Origin: Acidobacteriota bacterium
GTDB lineage: Bacteria; Acidobacteriota; Thermoanaerobaculia; Gp7-AA8
Assembly: GCA_021781455.1 (NCBI GenBank)
Contig: JAJXWV010000077.1
Span: 47,292-111,291, forward strand
Length of the DNA: 64,000 nucleotides
Direction of reading: 5' to 3'
Below the pieces are notes generated by a model. That model was not told the DNA's origin. It worked only from the letters and a program-made list of their open reading frames with translations, and ran no database searches. This document shows positions 1-8,222 of the stretch, piece after piece; within the stretch, counting starts at the first letter, position 1, and the number at the start of each line of letters is the position of its first letter. The position numbers were made by a program, and so were the translations under genes.

Positions 1-195
1 CTCGAATACCCGACCCTGTCGCACCAGGAGATCTTCGACGCGCTGGCGACCTTCTACAAACGGTTCTACTTCCGGCCGGGAAAAATCAGCGAGATCGTGT
101 ACGAGATGGTGACCAGCCCGCACTGGCTGATGCGGCGGCTGCGCGAAGGTGCGGAGTTCTTCCAGTTCCTGCGCGAGCGCGAGGAGAGCGCCTGA
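1..195 (+). CDS. hpnJ: HpnJ C-terminus (hopanoid radical SAM protein), partial
   Basis: Only the last 64 codons are in the window, ending in TGA at 193-195. The residues read LEYPTLSHQEIFDALATF and onward to a Phe- and Arg-rich end, which matches my memory of the C-terminal tail of HpnJ, the B12-binding-type radical SAM enzyme of hopanoid side-chain modification. Family knowledge: HpnJ converts bacteriohopanetetrol glucosamine to the cyclitol ether after HpnI and HpnK have acted. The catalytic CxxxCxxC region lies outside the window, so identity rests on the tail and on the adjacent hpnK. Translation appears coupled to hpnK, whose in-frame reading begins at or just after this stop. Confidence 0.7.
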   Translation, partial: LEYPTLSHQEIFDALATFYKRFYFRPGKISEIVYEMVTSPHWLMRRLREGAEFFQFLREREESA

Positions 196-206
196 GACGG
201 CTCATC

Positions 207-1043
207 GTGACCGGCGACGATTTCGGCTTGTCGGTCGCCGTCAACGAAGCGATCGAAGAGGCGCATGCCCGCGGCATCCTCACGTCCGCGAGCCTGATGA
301 TCGGATCTCCGGCCGCGGCTGACGCAGTAGAGCGCGCCAGGCGCAATCCTTCGCTGCGTGTCGGACTGCACGTGGTGGTCGTGCGGGGAGCACCGGTGCT
401 GGCGCGCCAGCGCATCGACCGCATCGTCGATCGTGAAGGCATGCTGCGGCGCGACCTGGTGAGAGCCAGTTTTCGCTGGGCGCTCGACAGGAAGGCGCGC
501 GCGCAGCTGCACGACGAGATCGAAGCGCAGTTCGAGGCCTACCGCGCCACCGGCCTCTCACTCGACCACGTCGACTCGCACAACCACCTGCACGTTCATC
601 CCATCGTCTTCGATCTCCTGCTCGAGATCGGTCCGCGTTACGGCATGCGCGCGCTGAGAATTCCGGACGAGCCGGCCCTGGCTTCCTACCGTGCGGCCGG
701 CGATCGCTTTTTCTCGCGCGCCGTCTGGCCGCTGTTTCTGGCGCCGTGGATGCGCCGCATGCGGAAACGCGCCCGCCGCGCCGGCCTCGTCACCAACGAT
801 TTCGTTTTCGGAATGCGCGATTCGGGACACGTCACGCGCGACCGCGTCCACGGCTATGTGCGGGTGCTGCCGGAAGGCGTGTCGGAGATCTACGCACATC
901 CTTCGACGAACGGCGCAAACGGCGATCCACTGGCCGCGGGCTACGATCACGCGGGCGAGCTCGCCGCGCTCGTCGACGCCGGCGTGCGCCGCGCCATCGA
1001 CGAAGCGGGCGTCGAGCTCGTAGCGTACGGCGACATCGCGTAA
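207..1043 (+). CDS. hpnK: HpnK, YdjC/ChbG-type deacetylase of hopanoid synthesis
   Basis: The protein has the carbohydrate-deacetylase fold of the YdjC/ChbG family: an N-terminal TGDDFG metal-binding motif and a later HVDSHNHLHVHP motif supplying the metal histidines. HpnK is known to remove the acetyl group from bacteriohopanetetrol N-acetylglucosamine before HpnJ acts, and hpnJ ends 12 bases upstream, which fits. The first normal start codon is GTG at 207, giving 278 residues, but it would clip the first beta strand. In-frame reading upstream gives LRRLIV before TGDDFG, as in relatives, from a CTG at 192 that overlaps the hpnJ stop as CTGA. A CTG start is therefore possible. Soluble, with no signal peptide. 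Confidence 0.88.
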   Translation: MTGDDFGLSVAVNEAIEEAHARGILTSASLMIGSPAAADAVERARRNPSLRVGLHVVVVRGAPVLARQRIDRIVDREGMLRRDLVRASFRWALDRKARAQLHDEIEAQFEAYRATGLSLDHVDSHNHLHVHPIVFDLLLEIGPRYGMRALRIPDEPALASYRAAGDRFFSRAVWPLFLAPWMRRMRKRARRAGLVTNDFVFGMRDSGHVTRDRVHGYVRVLPEGVSEIYAHPSTNGANGDPLAAGYDHAGELAALVDAGVRRAIDEAGVELVAYGDIA

Positions 1044-1044
1044 A

Positions 1045-1141
1045 CCTTCTGTCGGGCACTTCGTGCCCTCGTACGCTGATGCCATCGCTTGCTCCGGCGG
1101 CCTGATGGCCGCCGCTAAATTCTTACGGCGGCTACGCCGCC
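1045..1141 (+). repeat. Dispersed palindromic element, TAAATTCTTA family, copy 1
   Basis: Lies between hpnK and hpnL. It holds three hairpins: GGGCAC/GTGCCC around 1054-1068, a GGCGGCC/GGCCGCC stem, and GGCGGC/GCCGCC after the linker TAAATTCTTA. The same arrangement recurs near 18970, 19129, 35166 and 63538, in both orientations. It looks like a REP/BIME-type non-coding element and could act as a transcript-end stabiliser or terminator. Confidence 0.8.
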
Positions 1142-1271
1142 TTGATTTCACCTTGTGAATTTCTTTCATCGTGGGCGCCGACATCACCGAGGTCTAAGAG
1201 TGATTCACGCTGAGCGGCCGCATGATGTTGCGCGGCGCGGGCGCCGCGGCCACCCGGTCGTCTCCCGCGCC

Positions 1272-1277
1272 TACAAT
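1272..1277 (+). promoter_or_regulatory. Candidate -10 box TACAAT for hpnL
   Basis: TACAAT sits exactly 7 bases before ATG 1285, so a transcript from it would begin at or next to the start codon. No Shine-Dalgarno and no clear -35 are visible. The same geometry is seen at other genes in this window. Confidence 0.5.
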
Positions 1278-1284
1278 GCGGCCG

Positions 1285-2289
1285 ATGGACGCGAACGTGG
1301 ACGATCGGCGCGGCACGATGTTCTGGCTTCGCCGCGCCCTCCTCGCCGCGGGCGCCATCGCCGCGGCGGTGATGTTGTGGAATCTCGACGTGCACGCCGT
1401 CGGGCGCGCCATCGCTCACGTCGGCTGGGGCCTCCTGTTCCTGCTCGCCATCGAGATCGTCCCGGAGATGCTCTTCACCACCGGCTGGCGCTTCGCCTTC
1501 ACCCGCGAGACCTCGAAGTCTTACGGCACCGGCGAGCTCCTCAAACTCTGGGTCACGGGTGAGGGTGTCAACTATCTCGTCCCTTCCGCGACCATCGCCG
1601 GCGAGGTCACGCGCGTGGCCATGCTCAACGACTCCCATCCGGCGGACGTCCGGGCCGGCGCGGTGGTGGTGGCGCGGCTCGCCGGCAGCGTCGGCCAGAT
1701 CGGCTTTCTGCTGGCCGGGTTCGCGCTGATCCTGCCTGGTTTGCCAATGATGCAGGCTCACGGGTGGATCGCCCCCACGGCCGCCGCCCTGCTCCTTCTG
1801 CTGGCCCTCGGCGTGACTCTGTATGCGGTCGCCGGCTGGCGATGGATCAGCTCACCCGTCCCGAACAATTCCGATGCGACACGAAGACGGTTGCTCCGCG
1901 CGGTTCCTAATCACGTGCGCGGCTATTTCGCCGCTCATCCCGTCCGCTTTGTCTGCTCCGCCATCGCCTGCCTCTCTGCCTACGCCTGGGGAGGCGTCGA
2001 AGCTTTCTTCATCTGCCGCTTCATCGGCGTGCCGGTCTCGATGTTCACGGCCATGGCCATCGAAGTGCTCTCCGTGACCATCGACGGAATTCTCTTCCTC
2101 GTTCCGGCGAAGGTCGGGACTCAGGAGCTCGGTAAGACGGCGATCTTCTCAATGCTCGGTCTGCCGCTCAGCTCCGGATTCGCGTTCGGCGTGGTGAGGC
2201 ACATCCGGGAACTGTCGTGGGCGTTGAGCGGTTTTGTCATCTACACGACCGCCGGCGGCGGACGGCAGCAGGCTGCTGCGGGGCGTTAA
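1285..2289 (+). CDS. hpnL: HpnL-like integral membrane protein (LPG synthase TM family)
   Basis: A 334-residue protein with several hydrophobic helices (for example AALLAAGAIAAAVML-like, LLFLLAIEIVPEML-like and TAAALLLLLALGVTLYAV-like stretches). The ELLKLWVTGEGVNYLVP pattern is typical of the lysylphosphatidylglycerol-synthase transmembrane domain family, to which the hopanoid-associated protein HpnL belongs. Position after hpnJ-hpnK and before dxs-ispH supports that name. Function is not established in the family; a flippase or lipid-handling role is inference. I chose ATG 1285 because TACAAT lies 7 bases upstream; reading could be extended in frame to 1222, but that adds a low-complexity Ala/Arg segment. 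Spacing to dxs is 165 bases, holding no other gene. Confidence 0.75.
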   Translation: MDANVDDRRGTMFWLRRALLAAGAIAAAVMLWNLDVHAVGRAIAHVGWGLLFLLAIEIVPEMLFTTGWRFAFTRETSKSYGTGELLKLWVTGEGVNYLVPSATIAGEVTRVAMLNDSHPADVRAGAVVVARLAGSVGQIGFLLAGFALILPGLPMMQAHGWIAPTAAALLLLLALGVTLYAVAGWRWISSPVPNNSDATRRRLLRAVPNHVRGYFAAHPVRFVCSAIACLSAYAWGGVEAFFICRFIGVPVSMFTAMAIEVLSVTIDGILFLVPAKVGTQELGKTAIFSMLGLPLSSGFAFGVVRHIRELSWALSGFVIYTTAGGGRQQAAAGR

Positions 2290-2454
2290 GCACAAGGCGT
2301 CACGGATTCATGACCTCACGGGCCGGTCAGATCCGGCTGCCGCGGCTTTTTAGGCGGATTCGATGTTGTATCATCGATTCTCGCTTCAATTGCATGTGCC
2401 GCAAGGCCCGCGGCACCGTCGCCGCGGTGAGCAGGGGCACCACGAGGTGATTGG

Positions 2455-4386
2455 ATGCTCGACCGGATCAATGATCCAAGAGACCTTGACGCGCTCTCCT
2501 ATCCTCAGGTCGCCGAAGTCGCACAGGAGTGCCGCGACATCATCATCGAGACGATCTCCAAGCGCGGCGGACACCTGGCCTCGAATCTCGGGGCCGTTGA
2601 GCTGACGCTGGCTCTGCACCGCGTCTTTCACAGCCCGAAGGACAAGCTGGTCTGGGACACCTCCAACCAGACCTACACGCACAAGCTCCTCACCGGCCGC
2701 CGCGATGCGTTTGCGTCGATCCGCACTCCGGGCGGCCTTTCCGGGTTCGCCGAACCCAGCGAGAGCGAGCACGACGCCATCTGCGCCGGGCACGCCGGAA
2801 CCGGTCTCGGCTACGCCCTCGGCCTTGCCGCCGCGGTGCAGGACGCACCCGACGATCCTTACGTCGTGGCCATCGTCGGCGACGGCGCGCTGACGTGCGG
2901 AACCAGCTACGAGGCGCTGAACAACATCGTCCACATCAAGCCGAAGCGCCTCGTGGTCGTGGTCAACGACAACGGCTGGTCGATCTCCGAGAACATCGGC
3001 TGGCTGACCCAGTGGCGCAATCGCATCATGCTCAACCCGCTCTACCAGCGCCTGACCGAGTCGGGTCACAGCCTTCTGTCGAAGTTTCCGCTCGGCGAGC
3101 CCGCGTGGGGCGTGGCGCGCCGGATCAAGTCCTCGGTCGAGGGGCTGGTGTTGCCGAACATGATCTGGGAAGAGATCGGCCTGCGATATGTCGGTCCGAT
3201 CGACGGCCACGACCAGCGGGAGCTGGAGGACGGGCTGCGCGCGGTCAAGGAAGTGGCGCGCGACGGCACGCCGGTCGTCCTGCACGTGCTCACTCACAAG
3301 GGTCACGGCTACAGGCTGGCCGAGGAGAATCCGTCGAAGTTTCATCAGCCGGGGACGCCTTCGGCCGCAGCGGGAGGGGCCACGCGTTACACCTACTCGC
3401 AGGTGTTCGCGAAGACTCTGATCCGGCTCATGGAGAAGGATCCTTCGATCGTCGGCATCAGCGCGGCCATGCTCGAGGGAACGGCCCTGGGCGAGGTCAA
3501 GAAGGTATTTCCGAACCGCGTGTTCGACGTCGGCATCGCCGAGGAGCACGCCGTGATCATGGCCGCGGGCATGGCGCGCGGCGGCATGCGGCCGGTGGTC
3601 TCGATCTATTCGACGTTCATGCAGCGGGCCTTCGATCAGATCATCCACGACGTGGCGCTGCAGTCGCTGCCGGTCACGATCTGCATCGATCGTGCGGGGC
3701 TCGTCGGCGACGACGGCAAGACCCATCAGGGAGTGTTCGACATCGGCTACACCCGCGTCGTGCCGAACATGACCGTGGCCGCTCCGCGCGACGAGAACGA
3801 GCTCCAGCACCTGCTGTACACCGCCATCTACTCGGGGCAGCCGTTTGCGCTGCGCTATCCGCGCGGCACCGGGCTCGGCGTCCCGCTCGATCAGGAACTG
3901 AAGATGCTGCCGATGGGCCGCGGCGAAGTGATCCGCCCGGGGCGCGACCTGATGCTCTTTGCCTACGGCTCGATGGTGGCCGTAGCTTCCGAGGCCGCGG
4001 CGAAGCTGTCGCAGCAGGGCATCGATTGCGGCGTGGTGAACGCACGCTACGCCAAACCGCTCGATCGCGATCTCCTGCTGCAGGCCGTGAAGATGTCGAA
4101 GCGCGTCCTCACTCTGGAGGAACATCTGATCACGGGCGGATTCGGTTCCGCCGTTCTGGAGACGCTCAAAGCGGCCGGCGCCGATGCCTCGGCCGTCTGC
4201 GTTCACGGCATCCCCGACCAGTTCATCGAGCACGCCCCGCAGGCTGTGCAGCGGGCGTCGTTCGGTCTCGACGCGAAGGGTGTCATCGCCGCCGTGCTGC
4301 AGCATTTCCCCGATCTGCCACAGCATCTCGCCGAGTCGATCGAGGTCTCCGACGGCGCGCCGCCGCGGGAGAAAGTCACATGGTGA
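2455..4386 (+). CDS. dxs: 1-deoxy-D-xylulose-5-phosphate synthase
   Basis: Makes deoxyxylulose 5-phosphate from pyruvate and glyceraldehyde 3-phosphate, the first step of the MEP isoprenoid pathway; thiamine-diphosphate enzyme, cytosolic. At 643 residues it has normal length. Visible motifs: GGHLASNLGAVELT near residue 40, the thiamine motif GDGALTCGTSYEALNN near 145, the catalytic-Glu motif EEHAV near 365, and DDGKTHQG near 425. Odd: the usual GHSSTS motif before the thiamine site reads GHAGTGLGYALG, so the active-site wall is atypical and a divergent Dxs or related transketolase is possible. Start ATG 2455 has GAGGTGA just upstream. The last 7 bases overlap ispH. The hopanoid neighbours suggest supply of precursors for squalene and hopanoids. 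Confidence 0.9.
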   Translation: MLDRINDPRDLDALSYPQVAEVAQECRDIIIETISKRGGHLASNLGAVELTLALHRVFHSPKDKLVWDTSNQTYTHKLLTGRRDAFASIRTPGGLSGFAEPSESEHDAICAGHAGTGLGYALGLAAAVQDAPDDPYVVAIVGDGALTCGTSYEALNNIVHIKPKRLVVVVNDNGWSISENIGWLTQWRNRIMLNPLYQRLTESGHSLLSKFPLGEPAWGVARRIKSSVEGLVLPNMIWEEIGLRYVGPIDGHDQRELEDGLRAVKEVARDGTPVVLHVLTHKGHGYRLAEENPSKFHQPGTPSAAAGGATRYTYSQVFAKTLIRLMEKDPSIVGISAAMLEGTALGEVKKVFPNRVFDVGIAEEHAVIMAAGMARGGMRPVVSIYSTFMQRAFDQIIHDVALQSLPVTICIDRAGLVGDDGKTHQGVFDIGYTRVVPNMTVAAPRDENELQHLLYTAIYSGQPFALRYPRGTGLGVPLDQELKMLPMGRGEVIRPGRDLMLFAYGSMVAVASEAAAKLSQQGIDCGVVNARYAKPLDRDLLLQAVKMSKRVLTLEEHLITGGFGSAVLETLKAAGADASAVCVHGIPDQFIEHAPQAVQRASFGLDAKGVIAAVLQHFPDLPQHLAESIEVSDGAPPREKVTW

Positions 4387-5369
4387 ACGAGCGGGCGGAG
4401 GGCATCAGGGTGGAGCGGCTGCTGATTGCGGCGCTGCGAGGCTTCTGCGCCGGAGTGGTGCGCGCCATCGACGTGGTCGAGAAGGCGCTGGAGACCTGCG
4501 ACGGGCCCGTCTACGTGCGCAAGGAGATCATCCACAACCGCTACGTCGTCGACGAGCTGCGGCACAAGGGAGCGATCTTCGTCGAGGAGATCGAGCAGGT
4601 TCCCGACGGAGCATGGCTGATTTTTTCGGCGCACGGGATCTCGCCCGCTGTTCGCCTGGCGGCCCGGCAGAAGCGGCTGCGGACGATCGACGCCACGTGC
4701 CCGCTCGTCACGAAGGTGCACATGGAAGTGATCCGCTACTCACGGGCGGGATTCACGATCGTCTTCATCGGACATCGCAATCACGACGAGGCCATTGGAA
4801 CGCTCGGGGAAGCGCCGCAATCGATCTGCCTGGTCGGATCGAAAGAGGAAGCGGAGAGCGTCCGGATTCCCGATCCGGACAAGGTCGTGTACCTGACCCA
4901 GACGACCCTCAGCGTCGACGACACGAGAGAGATCGTCGAGGTCCTTCGACGCCGCTTCCCGAAACTGACCATCCCGCCGAAAGACGACATCTGCTACGCC
5001 ACCCAGAACCGCCAGGACGCGGTGAAGGCGCTCGCGCCGCATGTGGACGCGTTGCTGGTGCTCGGGGCGCCTAACAGCTCGAACTCGCTCCGCCTGTGCG
5101 AGGTCGCTGCCGCCCGCAACCTTCCCGCGCACCTGATCGAGACCGCGGCCGACATCCGCATGGAATGGCTGCAGAACGTCCGCATACTCGGTTTGACCGC
5201 CAGCGCCTCGGCCCCGGAGGTCCTGGTCCGCCAGGTCATCGACTTCGCCCGCGAGCGCCTCGGCGTCACGGAGATCGAAGAGTTCGAGACGGTGAGCGAG
5301 GACGTCCACTTCACGTTGCCGAACGAGCTGATCGGGGCGATGAACGAGAAACGTCGCGCGGTGGGTTGA
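4380..5369 (+). CDS. ispH: 4-hydroxy-3-methylbut-2-enyl diphosphate reductase
   Basis: The last MEP-pathway enzyme, a 4Fe-4S protein reducing HMBPP to IPP and DMAPP. All three cluster cysteines are recognisable: RGFCAG near residue 24, DATCPLV near 105 and DDICYAT near 205. The substrate-binding TASASAPE motif is near 280. The length of 329 residues is typical. ATG 4380 overlaps the dxs stop (ATGGTGA), so translation is likely coupled; a GTG at 4383 is a second possible start. Pairing of first and last MEP genes directly behind hpn genes suggests a lipid-precursor operon. Confidence 0.95.
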   Translation: MVNERAEGIRVERLLIAALRGFCAGVVRAIDVVEKALETCDGPVYVRKEIIHNRYVVDELRHKGAIFVEEIEQVPDGAWLIFSAHGISPAVRLAARQKRLRTIDATCPLVTKVHMEVIRYSRAGFTIVFIGHRNHDEAIGTLGEAPQSICLVGSKEEAESVRIPDPDKVVYLTQTTLSVDDTREIVEVLRRRFPKLTIPPKDDICYATQNRQDAVKALAPHVDALLVLGAPNSSNSLRLCEVAAARNLPAHLIETAADIRMEWLQNVRILGLTASASAPEVLVRQVIDFARERLGVTEIEEFETVSEDVHFTLPNELIGAMNEKRRAVG

Positions 5370-5380
5370 GAGGGCCTGAC

Positions 5381-5553
5381 AGAGAGCGCGGAGGGCAGAG
5401 CGCAGTCCCCCCGTCACTCTCATCAAGGGCAAGACTCCGCGATCGTGCCATCTGGAGACTCTTCGCCGCGCTACGCCGCTCCACCCAACCGCCCACCCGC
5501 GGCTCCGCCGGCTCAGAGTGACGGGAACTGCGCTCTGCCCTCCGCGCTCTCCG
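5381..5553. repeat. Mirrored heptad element (AGCGCGG/AGGGCAG type), MITE-like
   Basis: The left arm at 5381-5420 (AGAGAGCGCGGAGGGCAGAG and on to CCCGTCACTCT) is mirrored by the right arm at 5514-5553 (AGAGTGACGGG, then CTGCGCT, CTGCCCT, CCGCGCT). The arms consist of loose 7-bp units. The 90-base centre has smaller GC palindromes and no reading frame of note. No transposase is nearby. Confidence 0.7.
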
Positions 5554-5610
5554 TTGGCCCGCCGATTGCGATAAGTACCCGACAGTCGTCAACGGTCCAG
5601 GGAGACAAAT

Positions 5611-6639
5611 ATGAATAAACCCAGCAAGTTAGCAGTAGGGTTGGCGGGAACGCTGATCGTTGCCTCGCTGCTCGGAACGTCCGCTTTCGCGGAATCGCGT
5701 CATCATGAGCGGACGGACTCCGGCCAGCGGCAGGGCTCGGCTCGGCAGGAGAACCGATCGCAGGGCTGGACGCGCGGCAATCAGGGAGGTCGCGGGTATG
5801 ACCGCGGCGGCTCGAGGCCGACGCAGAGCTACGACCGTCAGCGGGCGGGGGGATGGAATCGGGGTTCTGTTCAGGCTCCGCAGGCCGTTCAGCCGCAGCG
5901 CGGTCAGTACAACAATCCGCAGCGCGGTCAGTACACCAACCCGCAGCGCGGCCAGTACAACAATCCGCAGCGCGGTCAGTACACCTACCCGCAGCGCGGT
6001 CAGTACAACCAGCAGCAATTCAACAACCGTGGTCCCCGATATGACAATCGCGGCTACGGCAACCGCGGAGGCCAGCAGTACAGCTACCGCGGCACACAGC
6101 GTGGCTCGTACGGCCACTACAGCTATCCATCCCGTGGCGGCCGCGCCGGGATGGTGATGCAGGGACGCATCAGCCGCATCAACCACGAGCGCGGCGGTTA
6201 TCGCGTGTGGCTCGATCGCGGCCGGTACTCGTACTGGGTGCCTGACGCGCGCTTCCGGCTCTGGCCTCTGCGCGTGGGGCTGTCGATTCGCTTCGGCGGA
6301 TGGTGGAACCCTCTGGGCTACTACGACGTGTACGACATGGGTCCGCTGTCGGGTCCGTTCTACACGTCCGGTGATCTGCACGGAGTGGTGGAGAGCGTCG
6401 ACTACGCCCGTGGAACCGTAGTTCTGCGCGACGATCTCTCCGGCAGCTTCGTGACTGCGGTTCTCCGCGGCGGCGATCCGCGGCTCGGCGATCTTCGGCC
6501 CGGCGACTACGTCGATCTTTCCGGCGCATGGACGCGCGGCGGCTACTTCGACGCCTATCAGCTTCAGAATATCCAGAATGGTGGCTACAACGGCGGCTAC
6601 GTCGGCGGCTACGACGACGACGACGGCCCGGGGTATTGA
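5611..6639 (+). CDS. Secreted Gln/Tyr/Gly-rich repeat protein
   Basis: A 342-residue protein with a clear signal peptide (KLAVGLAGTLIVASLLGTSAFA). Residues 30-170 are low-complexity, rich in Arg, Gln, Gly, Tyr and Asn, and include five near-identical 8-residue units of the type PQRGQYNN or PQRGQYTN around residues 96-135. The C-terminal half holds two related beta-rich stretches (one starting GRISRINHERGGYRV, one GVVESVDYARGTVVL) that look like small OB-type or DUF5666-like modules. No catalytic motif is seen and the function is unknown; a surface or matrix protein is a guess. Start ATG has AGGGAG 7 bases upstream. A strong terminator follows at 6704, so this is a single-gene unit. Confidence 0.7.
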   Translation: MNKPSKLAVGLAGTLIVASLLGTSAFAESRHHERTDSGQRQGSARQENRSQGWTRGNQGGRGYDRGGSRPTQSYDRQRAGGWNRGSVQAPQAVQPQRGQYNNPQRGQYTNPQRGQYNNPQRGQYTYPQRGQYNQQQFNNRGPRYDNRGYGNRGGQQYSYRGTQRGSYGHYSYPSRGGRAGMVMQGRISRINHERGGYRVWLDRGRYSYWVPDARFRLWPLRVGLSIRFGGWWNPLGYYDVYDMGPLSGPFYTSGDLHGVVESVDYARGTVVLRDDLSGSFVTAVLRGGDPRLGDLRPGDYVDLSGAWTRGGYFDAYQLQNIQNGGYNGGYVGGYDDDDGPGY

Positions 6640-6703
6640 TCCAGGCCCATCGCGCTTTCAGCAGGCGCAGGCAGGATTTGCCTGCGCCACACGCATCGAA
6701 GAG

Positions 6704-6734
6704 CGCCGGCGGCAACGCCGGCGTTTTCTTTTTC
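6704..6734 (+). terminator. Rho-independent terminator
   Basis: An 8-bp CG-rich stem CGCCGGCG/CGCCGGCG with a GCAA tetraloop (6712-6715) is followed by TTTTCTTTTT. A second perfect hairpin, GGCGCAGGCA/TGCCTGCGCC, lies just before it at about 6664-6688. It ends the secreted-protein gene. Confidence 0.85.
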
Positions 6735-6809
6735 GGGACGTGGTCCGCGACGATGACCAGGCCGTTTCCACCACCACGGCCGAGGCTGGCTTCCGCCCCC
6801 ACGTCACGC

Positions 6810-6815
6810 TAGCAT
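6810..6815 (+). promoter_or_regulatory. Candidate -10 box TAGCAT, leaderless start of cupin gene
   Basis: TAGCAT ends 7 bases before ATG 6823 and there is no Shine-Dalgarno sequence, consistent with a leaderless transcript. No good -35 is seen. Confidence 0.45.
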
Positions 6816-6822
6816 TGGCCTC

Positions 6823-7164
6823 ATGCCGCCACCATTCACGGGGAAACGGATCGCTGCACACGACGCAGCGCGCCATCTCCTTCCGGGCCGACCACCGTTC
6901 GCCCGCGTTTTCGAACACGGCAGCCTGTCGGTGGAGATCTTTTCGCCGAAGAAGATCGACGACCAGCAGCCCCACAGCCGCGACGAGATCTACGTGGTCG
7001 TGAGCGGGCGGGGCGAGTTCGTGCACGGCGACTCGCGCGAAACCGTCGGACCGGGAGATTTCCTCTTCGTCCCCTCCGGCATCGTGCACCGCTTCGAGCA
7101 TTTCAGCGACGACCTCGTGGTCTGGGTCATGTTCTACGGGCCCGAAGGCGGCGAGGCGGCCTGA
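6823..7164 (+). CDS. Small cupin-domain protein
   Basis: A 113-residue single-domain cupin. Cupin motif 1 is seen as PHSRDEIYVVVSGRGEFV (residues about 49-66) with the metal His and Glu, and motif 2 as GPGDFLFVPSGIVHRFE with the second metal His. Small cupins of this kind bind a metal and act as isomerases, dioxygenases or sensors; nothing here defines the substrate. Start chosen at ATG 6823 because of the upstream -10 box. It stands alone between a terminator and a mirrored octad array. Confidence 0.8.
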   Translation: MPPPFTGKRIAAHDAARHLLPGRPPFARVFEHGSLSVEIFSPKKIDDQQPHSRDEIYVVVSGRGEFVHGDSRETVGPGDFLFVPSGIVHRFEHFSDDLVVWVMFYGPEGGEAA

Positions 7165-7172
7165 GTACACCG

Positions 7173-7278
7173 GTCACGAGGTTTCGAGGTCACCAGGTTT
7201 CGAGGCCCGGTTTCGAAACAAGGACGCCTCGTGACCTCGTAACCCCGCAACCACGCAACCTCGTGACCTCGTGACCTC
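7173..7278. repeat. Mirrored octad array (GTCACGAG / CTCGTGAC)
   Basis: Left arm: four consecutive 8-bp units (GTCACGAG, GTTTCGAG, GTCACCAG, GTTTCGAG). Right arm: six units (CTCGTGAC, CTCGTAAC, CCCGCAAC, CACGCAAC, CTCGTGAC, CTCGTGAC). The arms can pair into a long hairpin. The rest of the 329-base gap (7279-7493) has an imperfect inverted repeat CGTGAAT/ATTCACG near 7313-7353 and, before exbB, GGAGAAGG; nothing else is recognisable. Confidence 0.85.
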
Positions 7279-7493
7279 CCGCCATCGTCCACGCCGTTTC
7301 ACTTCTCAAAAATCGTGAATTCGAGGAATACCCTCCCGCAACGAACGATTCACGGCAGCGTTTACGGCTGTTGTGTGGCCGTTCAGCAGATCGGGTCGCT
7401 GTTCGTAGAACGAAGAACGCCCAACCGCCGGATCGTCCCACGGCTGGAATCGGCCTCACCGCGTCGCGCATGAGAAAAGGAGAAGGTTGATCG

Positions 7494-8210
7494 ATGGAAG
7501 GAATGAACGCGAGTTTCAGCCTTCTGGGCATGTGGGCCACCATGAACTGGGTGGCCCGCGGCGTGGTGTTCGTGCTGGCGGCGATGTCGATCTGGTCGCT
7601 GACCATCGCCATCGAAAGAGCCTGGCGGTTTTACAACGCCCGGAACCAGTCCGTGGCCCTGGCGCGCGAGATCACTCCCCTGCTCAAGGAGCACAACCTC
7701 GGTGAAGCCATCATCCGCACCCGCGACTACCGTTTCCGCCACAGTCACCTGGCGCGCGTGCTCAAAGCGGGGCTGACCGAGTTTCAACTCGACGCCTCGC
7801 AGGATTACGACGAGGACTTCGACGTCGTCGAGGCCGGCAAGCGGGCCATCGACCGCGAGGCCATGATGACCTCCTCCGAAATGAAGAAGGGGCTCGGCGC
7901 GCTGGCCACGATCGCCACGACGGCCCCCTTCATCGGCCTGTTCGGGACCGTGGCCGGCATCATCCACGCCTTCCAGGGCATGGCCATCACCGGCTCGGGC
8001 GGTCTCGGTGCCGTCTCGGCCGGTATTGCCGAGGCCCTGGTCACGACCGCCTTCGGATTGTTCGTGGCCATCCCTGCGGTGTGGCTCTACAACTACTTCC
8101 TCAACCGCGTCGACCGCTTCCAGGTGGAGATGGCGAACTCCTCGTCCCAGCTGGTCGACTTCTTCGTGAAGAACGAAGCGCGCGCTCGCGCCAAAGCGGC
8201 CCGGGCCTGA
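7494..8210 (+). CDS. exbB: ExbB/TolQ/MotA-family proton channel subunit
   Basis: A 238-residue inner-membrane protein with three hydrophobic helices: near residues 18-38, near 140-165 (ATIATTAPFIGLFGTVAGII, the conserved TolQ-ExbB proton-path segment) and near 180-205. With an ExbD-type partner it uses the proton gradient to drive an outer-membrane device such as a TonB- or Tol-like protein. Two exbD-like genes follow directly, giving an ExbB-ExbD-ExbD unit. No tonB or tolA is seen in the window, so the energised partner is not known. The start is preceded by GGAGAAGG. Confidence 0.9.
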   Translation: MEGMNASFSLLGMWATMNWVARGVVFVLAAMSIWSLTIAIERAWRFYNARNQSVALAREITPLLKEHNLGEAIIRTRDYRFRHSHLARVLKAGLTEFQLDASQDYDEDFDVVEAGKRAIDREAMMTSSEMKKGLGALATIATTAPFIGLFGTVAGIIHAFQGMAITGSGGLGAVSAGIAEALVTTAFGLFVAIPAVWLYNYFLNRVDRFQVEMANSSSQLVDFFVKNEARARAKAARA

Positions 8211-8222
8211 CGGAGGGGGGCG

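Noticed and set aside
2386..4326. A 646-codon open frame on the minus strand opposite dxs
   Set aside because: A shadow of dxs; composition is His/Arg/Asp-rich without motifs, while dxs on the + strand has all expected motifs.
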